Shown here: positions 27,552 to 42,000 of the stretch, one piece after another
How positions within the stretch are numbered: position 1 is the stretch's first letter
Layout: each line of letters opens with the position of its first letter
From: Otis tarda
Lineage: Eukaryota > Chordata > Aves > Otidiformes > Otididae
Assembly: GCA_026413225.1 (NCBI GenBank)
Contig: CM048557.1
Span: 59,138,987-59,202,986 of the forward strand
Length of the DNA: 64,000 nucleotides
Direction of reading: 5' to 3'
Position numbers and translations under genes: made by a program
The notes under the pieces: model-generated
What the model saw: only the letters and a program-made list of their open reading frames with translations
Database searches by the model: none
Told to the model about the DNA's origin: nothing

Positions 27552-30500
27552 GTACTGGGGCTCGGCCGCTGCGCTGGGGGGGGGAGCGGCGGGGGCTTCG
27601 CGCCGCCCGCCCGCCGAGGGTCCGCCGGCTGGCAGTGGGGCGTGGGAGCCCCGCTACGGGAGGCTGCGCTGCGGGCGGGGGGCAGAGGCCGGACCGCCTC
27701 TCCTTCAGGCCCCCCCGCGGCGGCCTTGGGGCTGGCAGCTTCTCGGTTGTGGCCCGACTGTGGCTGGGACTTGAGCTGTTCTCCTGATTGACTTGGCCTG
27801 TGGGTAGCGGTGAGGGGAGGGGGAGCGTAGGCCTGGGCTGGAGGGCTGTGTTAGGAGACAGTACTAGTGGGCTGTGCCAAGTACGGTGTCATGGATGATA
27901 GGTGTGCGTAGGGAGCCCTTTGGGGGGATGTGATTGCTTAGGCCTTCCTTGGTGTGCAGGAATGAGGGCTGGCTTTCCATTGGTAAGGGCCCCCCTGCTG
28001 CTTCAGGTCTGAGTTTGCTGGACACTAATGCCTGTCGTGATTATGGTGGTGTCAGATCCCTGCTTCTAGGATCTTTCTAGCTTTGACTGAATGGCTACAG
28101 TAGTCATTGTAATTTTAGGCCTTTAGCATGACTTTGAAGCGTGGGCTAATTTTAGGATTGTTTCTAAAAGAGAGCATTGCAATGAGCTGAGTTTTAAATG
28201 CAGATAATTAACACAGAGAAAGTTGCTTTTACAGGAAAGAACCATTGATGCACTTGAGAGAGACTCATTACCTGTCATTATTTGATGCAGGACTAACAAT
28301 GCATGCATTTGATCTCTCAGGTCACCATATTTATGAACAAACCCTTTCTATTTGTTTCTTATGGTCCTTGGTTTAATGGGATTTAGAGAAGGATTCAGAA
28401 TTTGTCATGCTGAGTGAACACATCACTCCTAATATGTAAACACAGATATAGTGACTGTCAGTGTGAAAAATATTTTATTTTTCAAAAAGTGGGTGTTCAT
28501 TATTTTACATACTTGGAACTTGTTCTGTGAGTACCTTGAAGTCTTCCTGCTCTTAGCCCACCATTTAACATGGGAGAAGTAGTGACGTAGGCAGGGCTGT
28601 GCAGGAAGTCTGTAAATGAGTGAGGAATTATACCTGAATCTGTTATGTCCTAAGCTAGTGCTCATATCACTCCTCCTCTCTATAAAATGCAAGTACCAAC
28701 TGAGGAATGAAGCCTGCGTGGTTATTTGTTGACTGTGACTTAACAGATCTGATATGTCCTCTATAATTATATGGAAAAGTGTGTGTATAGATTTTAGTTT
28801 CACCCTTGAATAAATTCTAATAATGTAGTTATGTTTTATATAATACTTGAACAATAGCTTCTTTAAGCATGCGATGAGTATTTTGTATGAAACAGTATTT
28901 GCTATTTATAAGCAGTTGCTATCTTTACTATTTACAGGGTATTGTGGGTGGCAATGTCTCTGAAAATCTGTATCCTAAATTATTGCCATGTTTGGATTTT
29001 GATATCTTGTGTTCGTTTTTTCCATACAAAGTAAGTGCAAAGTTCTCTCCCTTAGATTGCAGAGCAGGCCTTTATGTGGTTTAGTAACCGTACATGTGAT
29101 TCTTGCAAGTTGTCATAGTCATCTCTTGCCACACTTCTGAAAAACAAAAAGCTAAAGCCTGGAACTTCATTGAGAATAGGGAACTGAATAACTTTTCCCG
29201 ATTATAAAAATGTCTTTGAGTCAAGTATTTTAATTTTTTTTTCAGATGCTAAAAGCTGCTGGTGTGATACACAGTAACTGAGAAAATTTTAGTTTGTCAG
29301 ACCGTTGAATTGTGAGCTTTGAAGTGTACCTGTTACGGTGTTAAATACTTTTTTCTTTGTGTAGTGTAAAACATACACATTGTTAGAACAGAATTCATTT
29401 CAATGACCTTTTACAGTGGTAACAATTAAAAATATATTGTGTATTCTATATGTATAATACATTAACTTCAATGAAGTGAACCTAGAGAAACAGATTAAAT
29501 AGATTGACACTTAAGGAAAATGCTTTAAATGAGAATGGGGAAGATGACCTGTCTTAAACTTGTAATACTTGCTTCTTTGGAATTTATTTTGAAACTATTT
29601 AATTGTTTTGTCTATATACAAAGTTTATCCAAGAACAGACCGACAGTCTTTCAACTGATTATTTTAACTGATTATTCAGAATCAAAAGTTATATCTTGTG
29701 GCTATCATAAAAGGGAGAGAGAGCTATTGTTACCTAAACTGACGGTATGTAATTCTGTCTTAGACTGGACCAACTATGAAACTCTGCATGCCTACCTGTT
29801 CTTGGGGGCAGAATGGGGAGAGCGACTTTATCTGTTGGAGACCAACCTATTTGTGAACCTCTGCATAATACAGATGCTAATAACTTCAATTTTAACTGTT
29901 AGTTTGTAATTATCTAAGTATCCCTTTTAAAAAATTACCTAATTACTTTGACTATCATTTTCACTTTGACTAAGTCATATTAGAGCATGAGTTGAATTTG
30001 TTGAAGCTGTGTTGTGTGTATCTGTCAGGTAGCTATGATTTTTTTTTTTTAAAGTCTACTTCTTTTCTTGCTAAGACAATGCTCAGACAATGCTTTTACT
30101 GAGTGAAAGAACCAGAAGGACTTTATTTTAAAGTAACTCTGTCTGTTAGATGCTGAGAGAATTCTTGCATCGATAATCCATTGCAGCTCAGTACACATCA
30201 AGTAAGAGTCACGCTTAGGCCATGAAGGACACTTCAGAATAAATAATGTAATATTGGGTCAAAGATACCACTTGAAAGGATATTTCTTGAAATCAATGAT
30301 GCTAAGCTTTCTTTTTTTAGTTTTCCTTAAATCCTAAATACATTGCATCTGCTACATCTAATTTGGAACTCATGTTTTCAAGTAGACTGCTAATGTATGT
30401 GTTCTGTTTAGGATATTTAACCTATATCAAGAAAAAAAAAACATTTCCAGGCATGTTTCTTTAACCTTGATCCTCCTTCCGTGAAACTTGGTTGAAAAGT

Positions 30501-32792
30501 TGCATCTAGTGTCCAGGACAGTGGTGTGGAGGTTGGAGTACTGATAGACAATGATAACAGCTTGCTAGAGAGACAAGGGAAAGTTTTGGATAGTATTTCA
30601 AGCTGTCTTTAGAGCCTTTTTTGAAGCAAAAAGGTATTTTCTCCCAACTTTGCTCTTTGCCTCTTTAAAAAAGCTCAATTTTTACAGTTTCATGTTTCCA
30701 CGTTACCACTGAACTTTGCCATTACCATGAAACATGTTACCATGTTTCCGTGTTTTCCATGCCAGAAAGCAGATAAATTATGAGCCAGTGCATTGTTGTT
30801 TTTATAAAGAAACTTATGCAGCTCTCTTTCTGTTAATAAGGCGATGTAGACTTCCAGAAAACTGCTGCTTTCTCATTTGGATCCACTGAAAAAAAAGAAA
30901 TGAACCTATAGTTTAGTAAGGAAAAATTAAACTGATGGAATGAGATGTGGTTGCTTTATTTATGTAAGTATATAATTATTCTCAACTGTACTGAATGTCA
31001 ATGGACTTTCCCTTCCAATCCTCTTTAACTTTAGCTTTAAGGTTAGATATGTATGAAGATCTCTTGTTAAATGGTAAATTTTCATGAACTCGACTGATCC
31101 AGTGACAGCTGAAAATGATGGTCTAGCAGTGTAGTATCCTCTTGGCAGTGTGTTCCTCTCTGCTTGCTGTCTTTGGCAGTGCTCAGCCTCTGGTTGAGCT
31201 AGTTCAGCTTGCTAAACCAGCAGCAAAATACTTGCTGTTTTTCTGGGCAGATTTTCTCTTGATTTAGTGAGTTGAACTGTCTCATCTTGGGGTCAGATAT
31301 TAGCAGGCACAGTGAGAGCAAAGAAAGTTGTGGGGGGAAAGGGACAAAACTACCTCTTTCAATGGGCTGATCCGTCAGATCGGATACGCTGCCTTATGAG
31401 GTCTCACCTGAATAAAGCTTCAGCCTTAGGTCAGATTCAGAATGATCTGTTCTTGGGGGATTGTTGACTTAGTTTTGATGAAGCGAGTTACAGGTGTTAC
31501 AGGAAGTCTTTTTTTTCTATTATTTTTGCTTCTTCATGGAGCAGGGTTATGAGGTAATAATTAAAAAATTATTGCTCAAACTATGATGCAGTAATGCTTT
31601 GGAAGGATTGCCTTTTCCTCCAGCCCCAAATCAAGAGTGAGGGCTATTCCTTGGTTCTTGCTTATGATACGGTCTTGGAGTACTTTAGTATGGTTTGTGG
31701 CTAGCTGTGCAAAATGATTTATTAGTTGATTTGTTAGTCTTGAAAAGGAGAGCACTATCTCATCTTCCTTGCCTTAGGAATGACTGACAAAACAAGGCTT
31801 TCTAAATTGTTGCTGACATAAACTATCAAATTTGTTTCCCTTTCTACTAGGAAGCTAGTACATTTTCCTTTTAAAAATTGTGTGTATGATAATTAATGTG
31901 TTATCTGTATTTTGTAAATGTTTCTGGACAGGTTAGTCTGCAACTGTCACTGCAATACAGTCACGTACAGGTACATATTAGCAGTAGTGTCACAAGGTAC
32001 ACAGTCTTGGCTTTTACGTAAAATATTGGGGAGTTACAAAATTTGAGTGTGTAGATTAGCTTATTTCATTATGTTCGGCTTTTTGCATTGTATTTAAATT
32101 CTGACTACCGACTCTCTTTGTTAACATGTGGCAGACTTTCCTAACATTGTTTTTTGGTTTTTTTTTAATCTCTTTCTCATAAAAAGAGTCTTCATTTTCA
32201 GTTCTAATTTTTTCTGCAACTACCTAAAGCAGCAGTCTGTAAATAACTATAGAACACTACAGTATGTTGTAATGGTATTGAAGTAGAAATATATGTAGAT
32301 GATAAGTTCAGATTGGCGGAGGTGTGGAGGGCAGAATCTATTGAGTGCCTTTTTAACCTTCCGGGGAGAAAATGGTGTAGGAATAATCATTTTTGTACTA
32401 AGATGAAAGTAATCTCATATCTCAGCTTCTTTTGTTAAGAGTTAGCCTAATGGCAGTTCCTGGTTATCAGTAAAAATACTGATGACATGTAGGATTCCTC
32501 CCTTTGCAGTTGTCTAAATTACCTTTTTTTGTTTGGCATGGTGCGGTGACTTTCATTCTGTAGACTGTTCATCTAAGATCTTGTCTCAACAACAGAATAA
32601 TAATGGGTGGTGTTTGTCACTGTGCTTAAGAGTAGTGTGAGACGTTTCTGGATTGGAAGCTGGAATTTGTGGAGAAAAGCAGCAAATTTTCTCAAGATGT
32701 GGTGGGAAGGTGAGTTTCTATTACTGCATATTTAGAGATCACTAAGCTGATATGGGCCTTCAAAAAAGATGTATATTTTAATACCCTTACCT

Positions 32793-33115
32793 AAAGGGGG
32801 CCTACAGGAAAGACAGAGAGAAACTCTTCAGTACGGCCTATTGCAATAGGATGAGGGGTAATGGTTTTAAAATATAGGGAGGTAGATCTAGGTTAGATAT
32901 TAGGAAAAGAATTTTTACAATGAGGGTAGTAGAATGCTGAAACAGTTTTCCCAGAGAGGTGGTGGATGCTCCATCTCTGAAAATGTTCAAGGCCAGTCTG
33001 GATGAGGCTCTGAGCAACCTGATCTAGTTGGGGATGTCCCTGCTCCTTGCAGGGGGCTTGGACTAGATGGCCTTTAAAGATCCCTTCCAACCCAAACTAA
33101 TCTATGATTCTGTAA
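32793..33115 (+). mobile_element. CR1 LINE 3' fragment (ORF2 tail and 3' UTR)
   Basis: Contains the GGGGGCCTACAGGAAAGA and AGAGAGGTGGTGGATGCTCC segments of the ORF2 end, then the TTGGACTAGATGGCC block and CTATGATTCT. Plus sense, same direction as WDR20, 5'-truncated and decayed. Confidence 0.93.
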
Positions 33116-35209
33116 TAGCATGTGTGAGCTAAAAAATGTGGAGAGTTGTAAAGATCTTTGAAGATACACTTTTTCTGAAGTGGTGTGCAGTATACCTACA
33201 TCTTTGTAACCAGTTCTTAAACTTGCAGCAACAAGAATTCCACAGCCTCCCTGAAGAACTTGTTTTGGTGCTCAGTTTTCTCTGACCCCCAACATCTAAC
33301 TAAACTTCTTGTTGAAGTAAAAAAACCAACCAACCAAACAAAAAAAACCACCCCCCCCAAAAAAAAAACCAAAACAAAAAAACACCCCACAAAAACAGGC
33401 TGAATGCTGTTGTTTACTGTGGATATGGAGAACATTTGAGTATTGCCTTTGACTTCTACATGTTTGAAAACTTGTTAGTTTGTCCTTTCATTTTTCCTAA
33501 GGTAAATCTAGTTCTTTTAACCTTTCTTTTCACGTCTTGAGTTTCAAAATGTTTGATTACCCTCCTCTTTATTGGCTTCTATATAGCTTGCATTTGTGGT
33601 ACGTAAACTAGATGTAGTACTTCCACCGTGACTTCAGTGTGGCATAACATAGAAATACTGCCTGCTGTGCCTGTCTTCTAATATTCTCGCTAACATATTG
33701 AATACTGTTGACATTTTTGAATCCTATTCCTAGTGTTGACCCATGTGGATTGTTTCTTAAATTGCTGCTTTCTCTCAATTTTTACGCATGCTTTGATTTT
33801 TATTGTTTCTGTTTATAAAGGCCATGTAGCATTTTCATTGAATTTTATTCTATTATGTTTATTAGAGAGAGTTTTTATTTCCAATTCTGTGCTGCATACT
33901 GCAAAAAGCTTTCCAATCTTGATGTCATTCACAAGTTTGACATGTAGTCACATCCATTAACAAAAATATCTCATAGAACCACGCGTTATATTTGCTGCTG
34001 ACCTTTTTCACTAGTTATCTTTTCAGAAGACAGATTTGTTCAGTGCTTGCTTTTGGCAAGTTTACCTTGTCAGCTTTTTCCCCCCTTTGTTTAGATGCTT
34101 GCAGTCTGTTTTGTTTCGGTGGTTTTGATACCCAAGAAAGGTTTACTGCTATGACAGTCAAATTGTATTACAAAGTGTTGTGCATTTAAATATTTATTTG
34201 TACCAGAATCAAACATCACTCTTATTGTCAAAGGGATGACAGACGAAGGTGGCTGATGGAAGTACCATAGTAAAGACAGCAGAACTTTTCTCAAAGGTAT
34301 CTGGTGCCATTCTGCTACTCAGATAGTTTTCGCGTTCTGTGCTGGAGGAATTTACATAGTCCACATTTTTGAGGTGTGGTGTCCCTCTTCAAAAAGATGT
34401 TGTAGATTTATTTTTTTCAAGAAATTAGATAATTTATTGCTGAGTTTTCTTCTTCTCTGTATTGTAGATAATAGTTGTTATGTTGGGACTAGGTTCACGA
34501 GTCCTGTGGAGGTATTGCAGCTATAGATCAGTAGTACTTTACCTGTTGATCTGTGCTTGTGAAGGTATTTGAAAGTCTCTTGGCAATTTATTTAAAGTGT
34601 TTAATGGATGGATATACTTACCAGTTTGAGTTTTGTGATGTAGATAGATGTTTTCTTTCTTAATTCTAGCAGGGCTGTACTAAGAACTGCCAAGACATGT
34701 TACAGAATATTTCTGTAGAGTTTTCTGAAGGGTGGGTTTTTTTGGTAACTCCTTTCTTCCAGTGGCACTTATGAAGGAAATAGTGAAGATCCAATGTAGA
34801 TCACAGGAGTACAGGTAGATTTAAGTGTTTAACTCCATTGTGAGGCATGTATAGAACAACTAGGACAGGCTCGAGTAAGAGGAAAAACTAAGAAGCTGCT
34901 GTAAAGACTAAAAAGCTACTTTAAAATGACACAGTTAAATGTTTCTTGCTGTGAAAGAGAATGAAGTATCTGCACTTGATGGAGTTTGCAAGATGATTAT
35001 TATCTGGGGGCTACTTCTGAGTTGTAGATAGTGGCATTAGTCCATAGAACTTTTACTTCTCCTACTCTGCTTCAAGCCTGTATCACAACTGTTACACTGC
35101 AATAGTTTACTGAAGTCGATCTTCTGAAATATTGCTCTCCAAGGTAATAGTTCACTTATCTATGGCTGTTTGGCTGGCACATTTGAGAGTGAATAACCAA
35201 ATTGATATG

Positions 35210-36052
35210 CAGTATGCCTGACCTTGACAGGCCGGAGAGGTGGGCCCGTGCCAACCTCATGAAGTTCAACCAGGCCAAGTGCAAGGTCCTGCACCTGGGT
35301 CATGGCAATCCCAGGCACAAATACAGGCTGGGCGGGGAATGGATCGAGAGCAGCCCTGAGGAGAAGGACTTGGGAGTGCTGGTGGATGAGAAGCTCAACA
35401 TGAGCCGGCAATGCACTCTTGCGGCCCAGAAGGCCAACCGCATCCTGGGCTGCATCAAGAGAAGCGTGGCCAGCAGGTCGAGGGAGGTGATTCTGCCCCT
35501 CTACTCTGCCCTGGTGAGACCCCGCCTGGAGTACTGTGTCCAGTTCTGGAGCCCCCAACATAAGAAGGACATGGACCAGTTGGAGAAGGTCCAGAGGAGG
35601 GCCATGAAGGGGGCTGGAGAGAGAGGGGGCTGGAGCACCTCTCCTATGAGGACAGGCAGAGAGAGTTGGGGCTGTTCAGCCTGGAGAAGAGGAGGCTCCG
35701 GGGGAGACCTGATAGCAGTCTTCCAGTACCTCAAGGGGGCCTACAGGAAAGATGGGGAGAGGCTGTTCAGTAGGGCCTGTTGTGATAAGACAAGGGGTAA
35801 TGGTTTTAAGATAGAGGGAGGTAGATTTAGATTGGATATTAGGAAAAATTTTTTTACAATGCGAGTTGTAGAGCACTGGCACAGGTTGCCCAGAGAGGTG
35901 GTGGATGCCCCATCCATGGGGAAACATTAAAGGCCCGGTTGGAGGGGGCTCTGAGCAACCTGATCTGGTTGGAAATGTCCCTGCTCCTTGCAGGGGGGTT
36001 GGACTAGATGACCTTTGAAGGTCCCTTCCAACCCTAACCATTCTATGATTCT
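35210..36052 (+). mobile_element. CR1 LINE, 5'-truncated, with reverse transcriptase C-terminal fragment
   Basis: An open frame to 35930 encodes the C-terminal part of CR1 ORF2: [20 protein letters not shown], then [34 protein letters not shown] and [11 protein letters not shown]. Between about 35610 and 35700 the protein leaves and later regains the CR1 frame, so two compensating indels are likely, yet no stop was created. The 3' end has the TTGGACTAGATGACC block and TTCTATGATTCT. It lacks the front of the reverse transcriptase and the endonuclease, so it is immobile. Confidence 0.95.
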
Positions 36053-39000
36053 ACAATTTTTATAGGCAGTGAATTTGTGTGTGTGTGGCTGGATGGGGTG
36101 GTTTTTTTTTTTTGCCACTGCAGGTATAATTTGTATTTCGTTTTGTATTGCAGTGTATTTGTAGTAATACTGCACTTACCCTAATTTATATTCCCCCAAC
36201 TGAATTCATGTAAAACCATTAAATGTGGCACTTATTCTTTGCAGACTGACAAAATTTTAGTCATAATGCTTCACAAATGCAAATAATGGTAATTTGTAAC
36301 AAACACTTCTGTCTCTATAGTGAGTTTAGTGGGCCAGCTTTGTCAGAGTATTTACAAAAGGGTTGTGCTATGTGCCTAATTTACAAGGAGTTTGCATTAT
36401 GCTTTGACAGATTACAGTCTGCAGAACAGTTAAATAGTTAACTGTTAATAGTTAAAATGTACATTGAAGATGCCAGTGCCTGACACTCTAAAGTTGCCTA
36501 GACCTATCTCTGAGAGGCTTGCAAGGCATAATTGTCTTATTTTACATTCTAGAATCAAATTTAATGCCCTAGTTTGAAGTATTATTGTAGTTCTCTGGCT
36601 AAAGGGAACCATCTGAAATACTTTCTTTTGAAGCACAGGTATCCAAAGGCCGCTTGCTGTCTAATTGTTATGACTATGAGTTGACATGCTTGGATAAATT
36701 ATTATTTGAAATCGGTGCCATGTAGTGCCTACTGGCCTTTTAGAAAGCTTAAGTAAACTAAAAAGTGACATTAAATGTGCCATACTGTAAGTTAAAGTAA
36801 TAATATTCTGTTGTGTCCTTCCCAGAAATCAAGTATTTTTACTTCCTTACCTCACCCCACTTGCAAGTCCAAATGTATATGCATTCCATCTTCTAGCATC
36901 TACGGGCGTCCCATTTCTTGTCCACTCTAACTTAAAATAAAGCAGCTGCTTTTGCTTGTTCTGGCTTCTGTTTAGCAGACTGTTGGTAGAAGAGATGTAG
37001 CCCTGTAGTCTTTGTGGGCAGGACCATCAGCAACTACAATTGAAATCTTTCTAGTGGTGTTGTCACAACTTGCACTGGGATTTTTCTCTTGCATTGTTCA
37101 GTAAAGCTGTTCATAATGGGATGATAAATCTCTAATAGATACTTTCTGAAAACTGATTTCAGTTTTGGTTTACCAACTGTAATCTGTCTTTAATTTCATA
37201 AGTTAATCATAAGGGTTTCATGTGGCTGTAATGGTCAAAGAAATAATACTTAGTTTTGGTTTTTTTTCCACTTTTAATTCTGTGTAGGTTTGGAAGGTGG
37301 TTGTAGTAAGCAGTTCTTGGTTAATAATGCTTAATTTTTTTATATCTAGAGAATGTTAAATGCTGTATTAGAGTAAATGCTACTCTAAGCAGGAACTTAA
37401 ACTTCAAAATGCCCTGGCATAGGGAGAAAACTTTGGATGTTATGAACAAACTTTGTTATTCCCTGTCTTCTAGGAATAAAAAAAAACAAACCCTAATTCT
37501 TATTATCTTACAGGAAGTTTTGCATACATTTTGTAAGGAAAGTGATACCATGGGAAACTTTGAGAGGACTCCAGTTTATGGCTTTAATGCTTCCTTTCAA
37601 CTAAAGGGAAGGGGAGTAGTGACAACAGGAGACTGAATGGATGCCAATATATATTCAAACTATCTGTTAAAAATCCATGAGTCTGGTGAAATAAACTATT
37701 GGAATGATGCCTTAAGGACACCTGAAGCCTGTGCGGTCACAAGGATGATTTGGTAAACTTGGTGACTAACTAAATCTCTTCTCTTCCTGACTTACAAATG
37801 TAACCATAACAAATATGCAATTCTACAAGTTATATAGTCTTGTCGTATTTTAACTGTGATAATTTATTTCTAAGGATTTTTTTTTGGTTCCAGTTCTTGT
37901 AACCAAGACTTCTGCAGAAGTTGTGCAAGTTTTCTTTAGATTTGAGGTGGATATTGGAGTGTGACCCTGATACAAGTTTGAAGCTACTATTGAAATGAAA
38001 TTTTGGCAGAAGTTGTTGTAAAGCGTTTTATTTTCTTAAATTGTCTTGATTTTTCTGGTTTTCTATTAGTTACTGTCCTCAGTATTATAGAAAAATAGTT
38101 ATGCACTTTTCAAAATAATGTTAATATGATTTAAATTTATAGTTTAGATTTGCATAATTTAGTGGTCTGAATGGCAAACACTACCTCTAAAAATGAACGT
38201 TAATACTGTATTGTGAAGCTGAAGATAGCGGCTTAGCCTGTATTTTCCTTCAAATTTCCACCTTTCTTTCTTACTAGGATCTATACAGCAAACAGTTGGA
38301 TTTATTTTTCAGACTTTCTTTTTAAGTGAAATTATTATTAGCCTTTTTAATAGGAGAGTGGGTCAGAGACCTTCGATAGCTACCTCTTTGCACTTAGGAT
38401 GTCAGGACGACCTATCTTTTAAAAAATAATTTGTGAAGGCAGGAATAGTTGCATGGTTAGGCAATACTGCTTTTGAAGTTTGATAACACGTATGCAGTAT
38501 TTTTTACCTGTCTTATAGGTATATCTCATCTGGCACGTGTCTGTATGTGTCAGTTCAAGTTATTACTAGATTGCTTGTAAATAACCGAATAATTTTTTAA
38601 AAGTGTGCATGTTCAGTAGAATTATATTGATTCCAGTGGAGTTTTTTTCCCAAATAAGACTTTCAGAAATACAAGGTGGAGCTTGTAAAAGGAAGACGCT
38701 AGGTTTGACTAAGGAATTATTGCTATTTAGTAGCATTAGCTATATACCTCAACAAGTGACTTCTAGCAAAATCTTACTGTTACTTCAGAATGTGATCTTA
38801 CACTCTATTCTCTCTAAAGGAAATTGTCCAGTTATGTTCACGTCAGTTAACACATGGGGTTAGCCTGCCTTCTCACCTTTGGCAGTGAAACTGTGATCCC
38901 CTGTACAGAATAACTTCTGTCTCTGTCATGTACAGTTAGCAAACACTTGTAAAGTTTTAAGGTGCTGTTCTAGATGAAGTTTCCAGCCTGCTAGCAGTAT

Positions 39001-42000
39001 TGGCAGCATAGGCTCTGTGCCAGTGAAGTGACTGTTCAAGTGTAGTCCTGTGTTTTAGCCAAAATGGAGCTTCTATAAATGCACTGAACTGAACTGGGAT
39101 GGTTAAGTGTGGGCACACGTTAGCACTTTTGAATCGGAGAGATGGGACGAACAACTGTTCTGAACAACCTAAATAGATGCCCAATGAACTGTCTTTAGTG
39201 CTGCTCAAGATGATTCATAGTTGTCCTCATTGTTTGAGTAACAAAGTGCTCGTTGTCAATTAAGTTACTGCAGCAGTCTAGAGGCAGCTTGCTTAGCTGC
39301 TCTAACTTTGTGCTGCACTGTAGCAGCATGCACGTCTCTGTTTCCCCTGAGCAGTAGGTAAACCCTTTTGTAGAATGTATTGGGCTGGCATTGGTCTAGT
39401 TGATCTGTGTATTGTTTTTTGTTAGTCCTAAATTGGTAGAGGCTTTGCTTGTGCATAAGAGAGCCAAAGGGGAATGCTAGTAAGACTGGTGCTCAGAGAA
39501 GTCCAGTCTTATGATGCTAGGAAATGCTTTTGCTTTGCTTTCTCTTCAGTTAGTTGGAAACACTTTCTTCATTTGTATCACTTCTCATTAGTAGATGTCT
39601 TGCAGCTGTGGCACTTGCAGTGCAAGTTGATAGAAAGGAAAATTTAGATTTGGACAATCTGCTGGTATCAGCACTGGTTAAAGGTATCGTTATTTTTGAC
39701 AGCAGAAATCCCTAGCATGCATAGTATTGGTACGCCCGTATTGGCTGTGTTCTGTCAGTAGCCTAGCTGTGTTCAGTCTGTGCCCTCCCACAGGCTTCTG
39801 TTGGGACCTTCAGCAAAATGCTTATGACATGGGCAGTTACTCAGGAGCCAGCACTGCTGTCTGCAGGAAGATCAGGAGGTGACAATAGATAGTCTGATCA
39901 TTGCCTCCTACTCTGGAGATGAAAATCAGCCTGAGAAAAGAGACAGTGTTATGTGACCACTTGATATGATAAATCCTTTCAGCCTTTTAATGGTAAATTT
40001 AAAAAAAAAGTAATAAATAGTAGGCAAAAGGGCTTTCCGCGCCCCCCCCCCCCCCCCGCATAATATCCATACCAGTGAAATTGTCAGCACTTACTTCAAG
40101 TATCTTAATACTTTAAAATAAGGCCATTGGGAAAGCTAGTGCTGAAATTGGGAACATGCTGCCTTTTGCTCTAAAACTTCTGTAGCGGGATTCTGACTTG
40201 CGGATTAGGTTATATCGTAGACCTTATAGGTCTGGGACTATGAGAAATCTGAGTTCACTACAGTGTTAGAGTATCACTACAGTATTCAGAAATTTGGCCT
40301 TGATATTTGTTTTCTAGTAGCCTGTGCTCCTATTCTTGTTCTGTAACACTTTTTGCCTAATTGGATTGGGTCTTTACGAAACGTCTTCAGCCCCAGAGGG
40401 AAGATGCATTGCAAATTAACAACTTGAGGACAAGAGTTAAGGCAACTATGTTATTTCATCTGTCTGTTACTAAATATGACCACAAAAAGCATAAACCAAT
40501 GGGCCTTTTTCTGATTTTGGAGCATAGGTTATACATTTGGTTGATAATCTATTCATGTAACTTCAGTAGAACCGTTTTGGGGCTCTTGGAATAACAGCCA
40601 GTTACATCTTATTTTTGGTACAAAAGTAATTAAGGCTTTGTTCTAGTAATATTTTGTTAACATGCTGCAACATGATGGACTTACTGTATCAAAAATGTCC
40701 AGTGTTGCTTTAGGGCTTGCAAACTTCAACAGTCGCCAGAAAAGACATGATTCTGACTTGCTGGACAGATATTACTGTGTTGTATTTGCCTCGTACTGAG
40801 CTTTGTAATGAAAAATATATAAATTGATTAACAATTAACTCGTACAGTGAAACAAGTTTCTATAGCAAGAAGGCAATGCAGGGTAGAATTATTCAGACTA
40901 CTTTTCTATAACATAATTTTTTTCAGTTGTACTAAAACATTGTTTTGTTATAGCAATGGATAATCCTGAGCTCTTTTGCTCCTGTGTTTTTCTTTTCTTT
41001 TTTTTTCTCCTAAATAAATAACTTTTCCTCTTTATGTGCTGAAACGGGGATGGGGGAAACTTTCAAACATAAATACCAAGGTGGTAGACTGGAGGAAACT
41101 CAGCCTGCTACTACTTGCTTATGTTACTTAGTGTAATGGAGCTATACTGGATATGTTATTATGTAGTATGAATTTATACTTCACTTCTACCTGTTGACAA
41201 GTCTACATGAAACTGAACTTACTCTAATTTAATGATAATGATCATACAAAAGCTTGCAAATGTCAAGTAAATCAATAAATAGAGTTTAGTCCTAATGCTG
41301 ATTTCCCTGAATTAGTCAGGCTTTTGGTTATTTATTCTTTGTATGTTTAAAATCTCTGTATGTTTTGTTTGTTTCAATACTTTTGAATACCCTTAAAGAG
41401 AGGAATGTTCTAATTTAAACTTCACTGTTAACATTGGAAAAATTAGGGTATTTTCAAGGAACTGCAGATGTTGGGTTTTTTGTGATAAAACACACTTGTA
41501 AAACCAACTTTTGAGGGTTACTGTATTTTCATCTTTCTAAAGTTAGAAGAAATTATATTTGAACAACTTCAGTGATGAAGCTACAACAGCCTTAGCCTTT
41601 CAACAGGGAACTTACTTTTGTGTGATGCATTTTGAGGATACTTTGAATGTCTGATGGCTTGAAAGAAAAAACAAAAGCAGCAGTTCTGTCTCCGGCAAGC
41701 TGTACGTACAGTCAACCTCAAGGGATGCTATTGATAGGTGTGCATGTATTGTTAAAGTGCATTTTTCTGATATAATAACAAAACTATACCAAGGTTTTAG
41801 AGAAGAAAAAATACATTTCAAAGCTAAAGTGAAAGTAATTGCTTTGAAGGCGTGACTGATTAGAACGCTAGTCCAACAGGTCGGGTAACTTCTTTGTGTG
41901 CACATGGGGAGGAGATGAACAACTCCGAGATGATGCTGTGGTTAAGTCATGCAGTGTTTCCAGTTTGTTCCATGTTTTAGGGGCCATCTAAAAGCATCCT

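Larger units (their letters stand above)
26760..27790. promoter_or_regulatory. WDR20: CpG island promoter of WDR20
   Basis: GC- and CpG-rich, TATA-less region covering the WDR20 first exon. An NRF1-like site GCGCCTGCGC (one mismatch to the palindromic consensus) is at 27143-27152. YY1-type motifs lie at 27034-27042 (minus sense GCCATCTTG on the plus strand) and 27299-27310 (CAAGATGGCGGC region spanning the start codon). This is a housekeeping-type promoter; the transcription start is not resolvable by eye. Confidence 0.75.

Noticed and set aside
27552-27791. Continuation of WDR20 exon 1 frame as a longer first exon
   Set aside because: A good GT donor and perfect phase with exon 2 define the exon end; the extension is Gly/Ala/Arg-rich and unlike WDR20.
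40042-40057. C16 run as a structured element or array
   Set aside because: A simple homopolymer slippage tract with no flanking repeat structure.
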